Shown: one piece after another, positions 24,601 through 32,391 of the stretch
Position numbering within the stretch: position 1 is the stretch's first letter
Layout of the letters: each line of letters starts with the position of its first letter
NCBI GenBank assembly: GCA_965249815.1
Contig: CBDFMV010000003.1
Span: 2,356,001-2,420,000, forward strand
Length of the DNA: 64,000 nucleotides
DNA from: JAJAZB01 sp965249815
GTDB taxonomy: Bacteria; Bacteroidota; Bacteroidia; Cytophagales; Spirosomataceae
Reading direction: 5' to 3'
The notes under the pieces: generated by a model
The model's database searches: none
The model's input: the letters and a program-made list of their open reading frames with translations, nothing else
What the model was told of the DNA's origin: nothing
Made by a program: the position numbers and the translations under genes

Positions 24601-24654
24601 GACGGCGCTCCCGCCGCCGTGCCGCCGAAAGGCCGGGTGAAACCGCAGATTTAA
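21634..24654 (+). CDS. secDF: Fused protein translocase subunit SecDF
   Basis: 1006 residues, SecD and SecF in one chain as usual in Bacteroidota. SecD half: TM1 at about 5-27, LGLDLQGGMHVMLEV, a long periplasmic region with a low-complexity Ala/Lys insert (about 270-315), then AVDANVLIFERIKEEL in the membrane part (about 505-660). SecF half begins about 685: GLGVDFKGGRTY, VGPTIADDM, FSIFNGLLPFNLDVDQAFVGALLTIMGYS-type TM4 region, MNDTVVVFDRVRE. It uses the proton gradient to pull exported proteins out of SecYEG. Start ATG 21634. The C-terminus is hydrophilic. Confidence 0.96.
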   Translation: MQNKTVIIGLTGIISLLCLYYLSFTFVSRNYKQKATEVATDARTGKVDLAKRQRFVDSLWNEPVYLGSTLKDVTENELNLGLDLQGGMHVMLEVSPVEIIKSLAGQSANPQFRKALDQTIKGQSSSQGSFVQAFASNFRQVAPGTSLASIFANSGNRSKINARSSDDQVLKLIQNEVDGATARAFQIIQQRVDKFGVSNPNLQRIPGTGRIQVELAGVDNPERVRKLLSGAAKLEFCEVYEFQEYASAFDQLGRYLEAQDKARRASLTPATGTKTAAKADTGKAATSGLAAALNQKTPVAKGDSAKKDTAASASAQSALARLFQFTGNGFGVFVKDSAQVGEILRRSEVRAMFPQDLAFVYDVKPIVTTNKQELLTLTAVKRGLGGKAPLEGDVITDAQQDIDQTGRGGVEVSMNMNAEGARKWKALTAANVGKRIAILLDNTVYSAPVVNGEIPNGRSNISGNFTIEEGKDLANVLKAGKLPAPTNIVEEAVVGSTLGSEAVNSGVISSLVGLVVVLLFVLAYYNRAGIIANIALIINLFFLLGIMASLKATLTLPGIAGIVLSIGMAVDANVLIFERIKEELALGKPLSQAIADGFRNAYSSILDSNATTLLSGLILLIFGTGLILGFAVTLVIGIFTSLFAAIFISRVILELWTRNGRKIEFFSPLTKNLFKDSSFDFVSKRRLYYTISAIIIGAGIVSILVKGFGLGVDFKGGRTYVVRFEKGVSTDAARNALTASFGRAPEVKTYGNLGVEQLRITTDYLVDQTTPDADKQAEAKLKEGLAKVGGGQAQILSSSKVGPTIADDMIWSSLKAVLLGILVVAGYIFLRFRKIGFVYGAVVAVTHDVLMILAVFSIFNGLLPFNLDVDQAFVGALLTIMGYSMNDTVVVFDRVREYLSDNKHKRESIAAIINNALNSTLSRTAVTGLSTMLVLIVLFIFGGETIRGFSFAMLIGVIVGTYSSLFVATPIVVDALTREQAGTGRIADTDGAPAAVPPKGRVKPQI

Positions 24655-24660
24655 ACCGAT

Positions 24661-24736
24661 TATTGTGGGGCGGGATGCATCCCGCCTGTGCCGACATCAG
24701 AACGGGCACGGGCGGGATGCATCCCGCCCCACAATA
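24661..24736. repeat. Perfect 26-bp inverted repeat with nested palindromes
   Basis: TATTGTGGGGCGGGATGCAT then CCCGCC at 24661-24686; exact complement at 24711-24736. Each arm contains its own palindrome GGCGGGATGCATCCCGCC. It begins 6 bases after the secDF stop. Confidence 0.92.
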
Positions 24737-24843
24737 ATTTTGGTTCAACGCCCAATCATTCGTAGTTTTAAAGCACATTTTTCCAAAGAACCTTCGGTAA
24801 ATTCGCTTTTTTTCAATCGACAAAAACCTTTAACCTTTTGGGT

Positions 24844-26364
24844 ATGAACAACACCATCTGGCGGAAAAAGCCACTTGCGGCGTACGAGGCCGACATGAAA
24901 AACAGCCAGTTGAAGCGGGTGCTGAGTCGCTGGGGATTGACCTCGCTCGGCGTCGGGGCCGTAATTGGTGGGGGCATTTTCGTGCTGACGGGCATAGCCG
25001 CCAACCAGTGGGCGGGTCCGGCACTGGCGCTTTCGTTCGTGCTGGCGGGAATCGGCTGTACGTTTGCCGCCCTGTGCTACGCCGAGTTTGCTTCAATTCT
25101 GCCCGTTGAAGGTTCTGCTTACGCCTATTCCTACGGTACGGTGGGGGAATTCTTCGCCTGGTTTATTGGCTGGAACCTGATTCTTGAATACATGATGGGG
25201 GCCACCACGGTAGCCGTGAGTTGGTCAGGGTACTTCGAAAAACTGCTGCACCTGTTTGGCATTCACCCGCCGATTTGGGCAATGAACGACCCCTGGACCG
25301 CCCACGATAAAATGATAAAGGCCGCCGAAGCCGCCGGACAGGCCGCGCCCGATTTTGGCTTTGCGCTCAACTTTCCCGCGCTGTTCATCGTCTGGGGGGT
25401 TACGTACATCCTGGTGAAGGGCATTAAAGAAGCCGCCAGCACGAACAACCTCATCGTCATGCTGAAAGTGACGGTGGTTATTTTCGTGATTATCATGGGT
25501 GCCTTCTACGTGGACGCCACCAATTGGACGCCCTTTATTCCGGAAATGATCCGGGATGCAAGCGGGCAGGAGCATTTTGGCTACCCCGGCATCGTCACGG
25601 CGGCCAGCATCGTGTTTTTTGCCTACATCGGCTTCGACGCCGTTTCGGCGCAGGCGGGCGAAGCCATCAATCCGCGCAAAGACGTGCCGTTTGCCATCAT
25701 CGCTTCCCTGATTATTTGCACGACGCTCTACATCCTCGTTTCTCTGGTGCTGACGGGCATGGTGCCCTTCCAGAACCTCGACCTGAAGGCACCCGTAGCG
25801 CAGGCGTTTGCCGATAAGGGATTGACCTGGGCGGTGTACATCATCACCATCGCGGCCGTGGCGGGCTTAACTTCGGTCATGCTCGTGATGATGCTTTCGC
25901 AGACGCGCATTTTCCTCGGGATGGCCAAAGACGGGCTGCTGCCGAAAGGACTGTTTGCCACGATTCACCCCGTGTACCGCACCCCGTGGAAAAGCACCAT
26001 CTTCGTTGGGACGGTCGTGTCGTTGGTTGCGTCGGTCACGCCCATTGACCGGGTGTCGGAAATGTGCAGTTCGGGTACCCTGTTGGCCTTCGCCATGATT
26101 TGCGGGGCCGTTTGGCTTTTGCGTCGCCGCGAGCCTAACCTCGAACGCCCCTACCGCGTACCCGCGCTGCCCGTAATTGCTACGTTGGGGATTTTATTCA
26201 ACCTGTACCTGATGTACAACCTGCGCACCGATACCAAACTGGCGTTTGTGGCTTGGGGTTCGTTGGGTATCATCGTCTACTTCCTTTACAGTCGCCACCA
26301 CAGCAACCTCAACAGCCCGAAGGAGTTGTTGAAGGTAGAAAAAGACCAGAACGCTCATTTATAA
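24844..26364 (+). CDS. Amino-acid permease, APC superfamily (cationic amino acid transporter type)
   Basis: 506 residues from ATG 24844; about 12 membrane segments. Family signature in TM1, GVGAVIGGGIFVLTG, and in TM6 region VFFAYIGFDAVSAQAGEAINPRKDVPFAI, followed by the DGLLPKGLFATIHPVYRTPWKS loop. Closest in pattern to YfnA/CAT-like exchangers. Substrate not predictable beyond amino acids. Followed by a strong intrinsic terminator. Confidence 0.93.
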   Translation: MNNTIWRKKPLAAYEADMKNSQLKRVLSRWGLTSLGVGAVIGGGIFVLTGIAANQWAGPALALSFVLAGIGCTFAALCYAEFASILPVEGSAYAYSYGTVGEFFAWFIGWNLILEYMMGATTVAVSWSGYFEKLLHLFGIHPPIWAMNDPWTAHDKMIKAAEAAGQAAPDFGFALNFPALFIVWGVTYILVKGIKEAASTNNLIVMLKVTVVIFVIIMGAFYVDATNWTPFIPEMIRDASGQEHFGYPGIVTAASIVFFAYIGFDAVSAQAGEAINPRKDVPFAIIASLIICTTLYILVSLVLTGMVPFQNLDLKAPVAQAFADKGLTWAVYIITIAAVAGLTSVMLVMMLSQTRIFLGMAKDGLLPKGLFATIHPVYRTPWKSTIFVGTVVSLVASVTPIDRVSEMCSSGTLLAFAMICGAVWLLRRREPNLERPYRVPALPVIATLGILFNLYLMYNLRTDTKLAFVAWGSLGIIVYFLYSRHHSNLNSPKELLKVEKDQNAHL

Positions 26365-26380
26365 AGGGCGCTTCCGATCA

Positions 26381-26416
26381 AAAAAAGGCCACTGGACTGT
26401 TCCAGCGGCCTTTTTT
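26381..26416. terminator. Intrinsic terminator after the permease
   Basis: AAAAAAGGCCACTGGA / TCCAGCGGCCTTTTTT, a 16-bp stem with one mismatch and a 4-base loop, ending in U6; symmetric, so it can work in both directions. Confidence 0.9.
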
Positions 26417-26441
26417 AATTTTCCAGCGCGTTATCGCTTCT

Positions 26442-26586
26442 CCCACCCGTCATTGCGAGGAACGAAGCGGTCCGCCGCGCGGCAATCCGGTAGGGGTCAC
26501 CAAAAACGCTTGTAGCAAACGACTTTGGCCGGTGTCAACGGATTGCCGCGCGGCGGACCGCTTCGTTCCTCGCAATGACGGGTGGG
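26442..26586. repeat. Perfect 48-bp inverted repeat, 'CATTGCGAG' family, copy 2
   Basis: The arm 26442-26489 (starts CCCACCCGTCATTGCGAGGA, contains GGTCCGCCGCGCGG, ends GGCAATCCG) is the exact complement of 26539-26586; the loop is 49 bases. It lies between the convergent ends of the permease and the DUF4249 gene. This is the best-preserved member in the window. Confidence 0.93.
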
Positions 26587-26637
26587 GAAGATTTTGTTGT
26601 CCCGTGGAAGCAATGACGCCCGGCGGAAGCGATTTCC

Positions 26638-27534
26638 TCACGGCTTCGGCCTCGCCTTTTTCGGGTCAATCACCGTCTGAAACGCACTGACCGACGAGCC
26701 ACCGAAGAAGCCCAGCGCCTTGCGGCCGTTGGCGTCGCGGTTGCGCACGTTGGTCGGGATGTTGGTGGGTGGCGTGGCGAAAATGCCCTGGTTGCCCGAC
26801 TCCTGGTTGACGGCCTGCAAAAAGTAGTACGCTTCGACGGGCACCGAATGCAGTTGCACCTTCAGCGTGTCGCCCGCCGCCCAGAGTTCGTTGTTGATGC
26901 TCCGGCGGATGGGCAGAATGAAGATGATGCCGTCGATGTTACCGCCCGGCGAAAAGCCCGCGTCGTAAGCCAGGCTGATGTCGCTGGCGCGGTTGAAGTA
27001 CTTGCTGTTCTTGAACGTCTTAATCCAGTACGTGTCGTCTTTGCCAACCAGATCGCGGGCGTAAAACTCGGCAGTGTAGCCTTCTTTCGGGCCGTCCTGC
27101 GGGGCTACGGGTGGTTTTTCAAAGAAATAATTTACCGAATCGATGCGCGGAACGGGCCGGATTTGCGTCGTGGCCACGTACTCTTCAGTGCCGGTTTTCA
27201 CCGCGAGCCGGTAGGTGCCGCTCACGTGGCCCAGCGGCGTGTAGGGTGCGGGCGGTGTCCAGACGTACTCGCCGGTGTTTTTCAAATCCTTGAAAGCGTA
27301 CACCACGTTGGCCTCGTCGGTCACGGTGACCGTCGCGCCGAGCACGGGTTTGGCGGGCGAATTGTCGAAATACGCCGCCGACTGTGTGAGCCGAATGGTC
27401 TGCGGCCCGGTCTGGTTGGTCACCCAGCCATCCACGACGAGTTGGGAAGGCCCGGTTTCGGTTTCCAGGTTAATCACGTCTTGGCAGCCAGTCAGCGCGA
27501 GGACGAGGAGGGGGAGAAACAGTATTTTTTTCAT
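26638..27534 (-). CDS. DUF4249 outer-membrane-associated lipoprotein
   Basis: 298 residues from ATG 27534. Lipoprotein signal MKKILFLPLLVLALTGC with the lipidated Cys in LTGC, then DUF4249 features: QLVVDGWVTNQTGPQTIRLTQSA, GATVTVTDE, an Ig-like first domain, and FFGGSSVSAFQTVID at the end. DUF4249 genes typically follow a TonB-dependent receptor, as here (receptor stop 27728), and are thought to be its surface-exposed lipoprotein partner. Ligand unknown. Confidence 0.9.
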   Translation of the reverse strand: MKKILFLPLLVLALTGCQDVINLETETGPSQLVVDGWVTNQTGPQTIRLTQSAAYFDNSPAKPVLGATVTVTDEANVVYAFKDLKNTGEYVWTPPAPYTPLGHVSGTYRLAVKTGTEEYVATTQIRPVPRIDSVNYFFEKPPVAPQDGPKEGYTAEFYARDLVGKDDTYWIKTFKNSKYFNRASDISLAYDAGFSPGGNIDGIIFILPIRRSINNELWAAGDTLKVQLHSVPVEAYYFLQAVNQESGNQGIFATPPTNIPTNVRNRDANGRKALGFFGGSSVSAFQTVIDPKKARPKP

Positions 27535-27574
27535 GGGAAAACAAGTCAGAATCAGGCGTAAGCCTTGAAATTCA

Positions 27575-27724
27575 AGCTCCCCTCCTTCAAAAGGAGGGGG
27601 TGCGGTGGGTTGGCGGTGGGTTGGTGCGGTTGGGGGGTGGTTGAAACCTTGATAGGGCGAAGGGTTCTTCCACCCACTGAACCACCCCGCCCTAAAGGGC
27701 ACCCCTCCTTCAAAAGGAGGGGAG
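27575..27724. repeat. Long inverted repeat, 'AAAGGAGGGG' family, copy 1
   Basis: CTCCCCTCCTTCAAAAGGAG... near 27578-27600 and ...CCTCCTTCAAAAGGAGGGGA ending 27723; each end is a small hairpin and the interior carries GGGGGGTGGTT / AACCACCCCGCCC. It fills the gap between receptor and lipoprotein genes. A second copy is at 34205-34332. Confidence 0.85.
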
Positions 27725-27727
27725 TTT

Positions 27728-30130
27728 TTAAAATTTAAAATTATACGTCACCGCGGGCAGAATGGTGCCGAAAACCGAGTAGCGCACGGCCTCGGTCAGG
27801 CGCGGGTCGTTTTCGTTTTGCCGGACGAATACCGAAAACGGGTTGCGGCGACCGTACGCGTTGTAAATTGAGAACACCCACTCGGCGCTGCCCCGGCGGC
27901 TGAACGGGCCGTGATCGATGCGTTTAGTGGCCGAGAGGTCGAGCCGGTGGTAAGCCGGAATCCGGCTGCCGTTGCGCGAATCGAGGCCGTTTTCGGGCAG
28001 GGCGATGCCGTTCCACTCGAAGCGATTGGTCGGGTACGTGGCGGGCGTGCCGGTGGCGAAGGCGAAATTACTGGACACACTCCACTTCCGGCCCAGGTCG
28101 TAGAGCGCGACGGCGGTCAGGTTATGGGTTTTGTCGAACCGCGCCGGAAACCAGCCGTTGTTGTTGATGCCGTCCACCAGCCGCTCGGTGCGCGCCAGCG
28201 TGTAGCTAACCCAGCCCGTGAGGCGGCCTTTGCTTTTCTTCAAATAAAACTCGGCCCCGTACGCCCGGCCCCTGCCGGTGAGCAGGTCGCCTTCCAGAAA
28301 CTGGTTGAGCAGCAAATCCGAGCGGCGCACGTAGTCAATCTGGTTTTTCAGGTCTTTGTAGTACGTTTCCACCGAAAATTCGAGGGCGTTGTCGCCGAAA
28401 TTCTGGAACCAGCCCAGTGCCACCTGGTCGGCGAGCTGGGGCTTGATGTTTTTGGAAGAAAGCGTCCACACGTCGAGGGGCGAGGAGGCCGCCGTGTTCG
28501 AGAGCAGGTGCAGGTACTGGGTCGTGCGGTTGTAGCTGACCTTGACCGACGCCGTGGGCGAAACGCCGAGGTTGGCCGAGAAGCGCGGTTCCCAGTTGCC
28601 GTACTGCGCCACTACCTCGCCATTTTTGTAATTCGTACCAGGCACGACGGGCGCTTTGCGGTAGCCGGGCTGGAACGTCTGGTAATCGTAGTACAGCCCC
28701 GGCCCGAGCGCCCGGAAGTAGGAGTAGCGCAGGCCGTACTGAAGCGTGAGGCGCGAGCCGATTTTCTGCTCGTTGGCCACGTAAAACGCCGTTTCGTCGC
28801 CAAAGCGCGATTCGAGGCTGAAGTCGCGTACCTCGCCCGCCGACGTGCCCCGCGCCGCGCCGGGCTGCGAGTCGTAACGAATGTACTGCCCGCCGAAGGT
28901 AATCTGGTTTTCGGGCGTCAGGAAAAACGTGAAATCGGGCTTGGCGCTGATGCTGACGATTTTCGAGTTCCAGTCGAAGGCGTCTTTCGAGGTGGCGCTG
29001 GTTTTGGTGCCGAGGCCGTACTTGTAGTTGGAGTAGTAGCCGGTCAGGTTCAGGAACAGCTTATTGCTGAAAACGTGGTTCCAGCGCCCCGACACGGTGC
29101 CGTTGCCCCAGTCGAAGCCGAAATCCTTGCTGCCGAACACGTCGCGGCCAAAGTAACCCGACAGAAACAACGTGTTTTTCTCGTCGAGTTTGTAGTTGGC
29201 TTTGGCCGTCAGGTCGTAGAAATAAAACTGCGAGCCTTTCAAATCGCCGCTCAGGAAAGGCTTGGCCAGCACGTCGATGTACGAGCGCCGCGCCGCCAAG
29301 ATGAACGAGCCTTTGCCGCGCAGAATGGGCCGTTCGTAGGAAACCCGGCTGAAAATGGCCCCGATGCCCGCGTTGAGTTCGGGTTTTTTGGCGTTGCCTT
29401 CCTTCATCCGCACGTCGAGAATCGAGGAAATCCGCCCGCCGTAGTTGGCCGGAATGCCGCCCTTGATGAGCTTCACGTCCTTGACGGCGTCGGGGTTGAA
29501 AACCGAAAAGAAGCCAAACAGGTGCGAAGAATTGTACACCGGGGCTTCGTCGAGCAGGATCAGGTTCTGGCTGATGTCGCCGCCGCGGACGTTGAACCCG
29601 CTCGCCCCTTCGCCCACGGTGGTCACGCCGGGGAGTAGTTGCAGGCTTTTCACCAAATCGACCTCGCCCAAGAGGGCGGGCATGGCGCGGATGGTTTTCA
29701 TGTCGATTTTATTGACCGACATTTCCACCGAGCGCACGTTGTCGTCTTCGCGCTGGCTTTTCACCACCACCTCGGCCAGTTGGCGGCCTTCTTCGCGGAG
29801 TTCGAGGTCGAGTTTCTGGTCGAGGCCGTCCAGTTCGACGGTGCGGGTTACTTTTTCGTACCCGACAAAGGTGAACACGAGCGTGTAAGTGCCGCTGGGC
29901 AGCGTGAGGGCGTAAAAGCCGTACGGGTTGGTCACGGCCCCGGTGCCGCGCTCCTTCACGTACACCGACACGCCGATGAGCGCCTCGCCGCTGGCGATGT
30001 CTTTCACGTAGCCGCTGAGCGTGGCGCGGCTGGTCGGCGGAACGCCGCCCGGCGGTGCCTGGCCGGGAACCTGGGCCAGCAGCCGGAGCGGCAGGAGCAG
30101 GAAAAGGGTGATTTTTAGAAAGCGTCGCAT
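27728..30130 (-). CDS. TonB-dependent receptor with carboxypeptidase-like N-terminal domain
   Basis: 800 residues from ATG 30130 (MRRFLKITLFLLLPLRLLAQ, signal peptide). Residues about 35-120: CarboxypepD_reg-like domain (ATLSGYVKDIASGEALIGVSV, NPYGFYALTLPSGTYTL). Plug about 130-235 with MPALLGEVDLVKSLQLLPGV and GGDISQNLILLDEAPVYN. The remainder is an outer-membrane beta-barrel ending VTYNFKF (terminal aromatic). Imports a large or scarce ligand using TonB. Pairs with the downstream DUF4249 lipoprotein; a LytTR regulator and its kinase lie upstream on the same strand. Confidence 0.93.
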   Translation of the reverse strand: MRRFLKITLFLLLPLRLLAQVPGQAPPGGVPPTSRATLSGYVKDIASGEALIGVSVYVKERGTGAVTNPYGFYALTLPSGTYTLVFTFVGYEKVTRTVELDGLDQKLDLELREEGRQLAEVVVKSQREDDNVRSVEMSVNKIDMKTIRAMPALLGEVDLVKSLQLLPGVTTVGEGASGFNVRGGDISQNLILLDEAPVYNSSHLFGFFSVFNPDAVKDVKLIKGGIPANYGGRISSILDVRMKEGNAKKPELNAGIGAIFSRVSYERPILRGKGSFILAARRSYIDVLAKPFLSGDLKGSQFYFYDLTAKANYKLDEKNTLFLSGYFGRDVFGSKDFGFDWGNGTVSGRWNHVFSNKLFLNLTGYYSNYKYGLGTKTSATSKDAFDWNSKIVSISAKPDFTFFLTPENQITFGGQYIRYDSQPGAARGTSAGEVRDFSLESRFGDETAFYVANEQKIGSRLTLQYGLRYSYFRALGPGLYYDYQTFQPGYRKAPVVPGTNYKNGEVVAQYGNWEPRFSANLGVSPTASVKVSYNRTTQYLHLLSNTAASSPLDVWTLSSKNIKPQLADQVALGWFQNFGDNALEFSVETYYKDLKNQIDYVRRSDLLLNQFLEGDLLTGRGRAYGAEFYLKKSKGRLTGWVSYTLARTERLVDGINNNGWFPARFDKTHNLTAVALYDLGRKWSVSSNFAFATGTPATYPTNRFEWNGIALPENGLDSRNGSRIPAYHRLDLSATKRIDHGPFSRRGSAEWVFSIYNAYGRRNPFSVFVRQNENDPRLTEAVRYSVFGTILPAVTYNFKF

Positions 30131-30484
30131 TCGATAAATGAAAAGTTGGGGCTTGATAAAAACGAACTGAAGGGATCGGGGGTTTGAAAAATCTAATTTC
30201 CCGTCTCGCCTGGTTGGCTGCGGCAAAGGTCAGGGATGCCGCCTGGGAAGCCGGATTAATTTTGACGAATGGTCGAAGCGGGGCGGCGAAGTCGTCTGTT
30301 TGGCGCGCCGAACTGGTGGCGAGGCGAGCCGTCGGGCGAGGGCAGAACGTCGCTCAGCACCCAGGCGCTCAACAGCAGGGCAGGCAATAAACTAAGGAGA
30401 GGGGTCATTGGGTTTCGTTTTTTGAGGGAAAGACACCCACCCGTGCGTTGACCCCTACGCGCTTCCTCGAAAAAATCCGGTTTG
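30131..30484. other. 354-base gap upstream of the TonB receptor
   Basis: Contains one possible 50-codon minus-strand frame (30256-30408). The minus-strand sequence TGACCTTTG (around 30222-30230) could be a receptor promoter box. There is no clear riboswitch or terminator. Confidence 0.4.
30256..30408 (-). CDS. Possible 50-residue peptide with hydrophobic N-terminus
   Basis: ATG 30408 to TAA 30256. The N-terminus MTPLLSLLPALLLSAWVLSD is signal- or membrane-like, followed by a Pro/Arg-rich tail (PNRRLRRPASTIRQN). It sits between the LytTR regulator and the TonB receptor on the same strand. No known family; no clear ribosome-binding site. It may be chance in GC-rich DNA. Confidence 0.3.
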   Translation of the reverse strand: MTPLLSLLPALLLSAWVLSDVLPSPDGSPRHQFGAPNRRLRRPASTIRQN

Positions 30485-31255
30485 TCAGGCGTTCAGCCAC
30501 TCCTTGAACCCGTCGGCGCGCTCGCGGCTGACGAAGATTTCCTCGTCCGCCGGGCGTTGACGTAGCCACACGCGCAGCTTGCCGTTGAAGTGCGGCTCGA
30601 TGCGCTCGATGGCTTCCAGCCGGGCGAGGTAGCGGCGGTTGAGCCGGAAAAACTGGCGCGGATCGAGTTGGCGTTCGAGTTCGTCGAGGGTTTCATCGAC
30701 GATGAATTTCCGGTGCTGATTCGTCACCAGAAACACCACCTTGTCTTCGGCAAAGAGGTAAGGCACTTCGCCGATCTCGACCACGTCGAACCGCCCGCCG
30801 TTTTTGAGCAGAAACCGGCTCCGGTGCTGAACGGGCTTCACGCCGTAGGCTTCGAGCAGTTTGCCCAGTTGCTCCGTGACGGGTGCCGACGTTGCGAGGC
30901 TCTGCGTGCGCCGAAACTTGTCGACCGCCGCCGCCAATTCTTCTTTTTCAATCGGTTTGAGCAAATAATCCACGCTGTTGACCTTGAAAGCCCGCAGGGC
31001 GTATTCGTCGTAGGCCGTCGTGAAAATGACGGGCGAGGCGATATTGACTTGCTGGAAAAGCTCGAAACTCAGCCCGTCGGCCAGTTGAATGTCGAGCAGC
31101 AGCAGGTCGGGCGCGGGATTGGCCAGGAGCCAACGCGTCGTTTCGCGCACGCTTTCGGTTTGCCCAACGACCGTGGCTTCGGGGGCTACCTCGCGCAGGA
31201 GCGTCGCCAGGCGGCGGGCGGCGAGGGGTTCGTCTTCAACGAGGAGGATGTTCAT
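30485..31255 (-). CDS. LytTR-family response regulator
   Basis: 256 residues. Receiver domain: acidic pocket VEDEP at 6-10, phospho-acceptor D55 (LLLLDIQL), conserved Thr/Ser TTAYDEYAL and Lys in YLLKPI. LytTR DNA-binding domain about 145-255: FLLKNGGRFDVVEIGEVPYLFAEDKVV, RKFIVDETLDELERQL, FFRLNRRYLARLEAI. Its kinase is the adjacent upstream gene (start 32343). Likely targets include its own block or the TonB receptor downstream, by position only. Confidence 0.94.
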   Translation of the reverse strand: MNILLVEDEPLAARRLATLLREVAPEATVVGQTESVRETTRWLLANPAPDLLLLDIQLADGLSFELFQQVNIASPVIFTTAYDEYALRAFKVNSVDYLLKPIEKEELAAAVDKFRRTQSLATSAPVTEQLGKLLEAYGVKPVQHRSRFLLKNGGRFDVVEIGEVPYLFAEDKVVFLVTNQHRKFIVDETLDELERQLDPRQFFRLNRRYLARLEAIERIEPHFNGKLRVWLRQRPADEEIFVSRERADGFKEWLNA

Positions 31256-31260
31256 TTTTA

Positions 31261-31348
31261 GTGAGAAGTAAGAAGTGAAAAGTGAGATGTTTCAGCGAGG
31301 GGAAATGTGCGGTTTTCAACATCTCACACCTCACCGCTTACTTCTCAC
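31261..31348. repeat. Imperfect inverted repeat between kinase and regulator
   Basis: GTGAGAAGTAAGAAGTG... ending GAGATGTT (31261-31291) against AACATCTCACACC...ACTTCTCAC (31318-31348). The right arm includes the last codon and stop of the kinase gene, the left arm abuts the regulator start (31255). Confidence 0.8.
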
Positions 31349-32343
31349 AACAACGGCAGTTTCACCACAAACTCGCCCTCGGTTTCGGCCACGATCACCT
31401 CGCGATCGGTGAGCAGGGCGTAACGGTGGCGGAGGTTTTTCAGACCGATGCCCGTCGAATCGGTGGGCAGGCGGTTTTTGCGCTGGAGCGTGTTGGTCAC
31501 CACGGCCCAGTTTTCCGCCGCCTGGATGCGCACGCTGAGCGGATTTTCGCGCGAGCATTCGTTGTGCTTGAGCGCGTTTTCCACCAGCGTCAGCAGCCCC
31601 TGGGTCACCACCTGCCGATTGAGCTCCGCCGCCGACACGTCGATTTCGTAACGCAGGTTGTCGCCAAAGCGCATTTTGTGGATAAACAGGTACGCCTCCA
31701 CGATTTTCAGTTCGCCGCCCAGTTCGACCGTGTTCTGGTCGGAGTGCTGGAGGTTGTAGCGAAACACCTTCGACATCCGCTCCACCATGCCCACGGCGTT
31801 TTCGGGGTCTTCGGGAATCAGCGCGCTGAGGATGTTGAGCGAGTTGAACAGAAAATGCGGGTTCACCTGGTTTTTCAAACTCTCGAATTCGGCCTTCAGC
31901 ACGGCCTGTTTCAGTTCCTGTTCGAGCACCAGCAGGCCCTTCCACCGCTGGACGAAAAACTTGAGCGAGTACAGCGCCGTGAGGGCCGACGCCACCAGCG
32001 CGAACAACCCACTGTTGACGAGGTGGTCGCTGAAGCTGAAATCCACTCCGAAAAAAAACCGCACGGCGTTCATCAGCGCCACGTTGGCTACAATCCAGGC
32101 CGTCAGACCGCTGCTGAGCACGGTGATGGCCACCAGTTCGCGGGGGTGAATCGTTTCGGCGAGCCGGTTGATGTGCCGGGGCACCAGCCAGGCCAGCAAT
32201 CCGAAGGTGAGCAGGCCCGCCGCCGCCACCTGCACGATGTACCCGAGCCGGGTGAACACGTCGAGCGGACTGGGAAACCCGAACAGCAGGTACCCCACTA
32301 CGGCGAGGATGAGAATCGGGGGCAGAATCGGGAAACGTTTCAC
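31345..32343 (-). CDS. LytS-type sensor histidine kinase
   Basis: 332 residues from GTG 32343. About four membrane segments in residues 5-130 (LPPILILAVVGYLLFGF, AAAGLLTFGLLAWL, VAITVLSSGLTAWIVANVAL, SGLFALVASALTALYSL), then the His_kinase motif NQVNPHFLFNSLN with H163, and a HATPase with LVENALKHNE and GIGLKNLRHRY. The cognate regulator is the next gene. The upstream neighbour DUF2807 ends 48 bases before its start, so a shared operon is likely. Confidence 0.92.
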   Translation of the reverse strand: MKRFPILPPILILAVVGYLLFGFPSPLDVFTRLGYIVQVAAAGLLTFGLLAWLVPRHINRLAETIHPRELVAITVLSSGLTAWIVANVALMNAVRFFFGVDFSFSDHLVNSGLFALVASALTALYSLKFFVQRWKGLLVLEQELKQAVLKAEFESLKNQVNPHFLFNSLNILSALIPEDPENAVGMVERMSKVFRYNLQHSDQNTVELGGELKIVEAYLFIHKMRFGDNLRYEIDVSAAELNRQVVTQGLLTLVENALKHNECSRENPLSVRIQAAENWAVVTNTLQRKNRLPTDSTGIGLKNLRHRYALLTDREVIVAETEGEFVVKLPLL

Positions 32344-32391
32344 GGAAAATAAAAGGGGTTCGAAAAACGGTCAAACCGGTTTTGACAGAAA

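Noticed and set aside
27911..29638. 575-codon plus-strand open frame
   Set aside because: Antisense of the TonB receptor; composition-driven.
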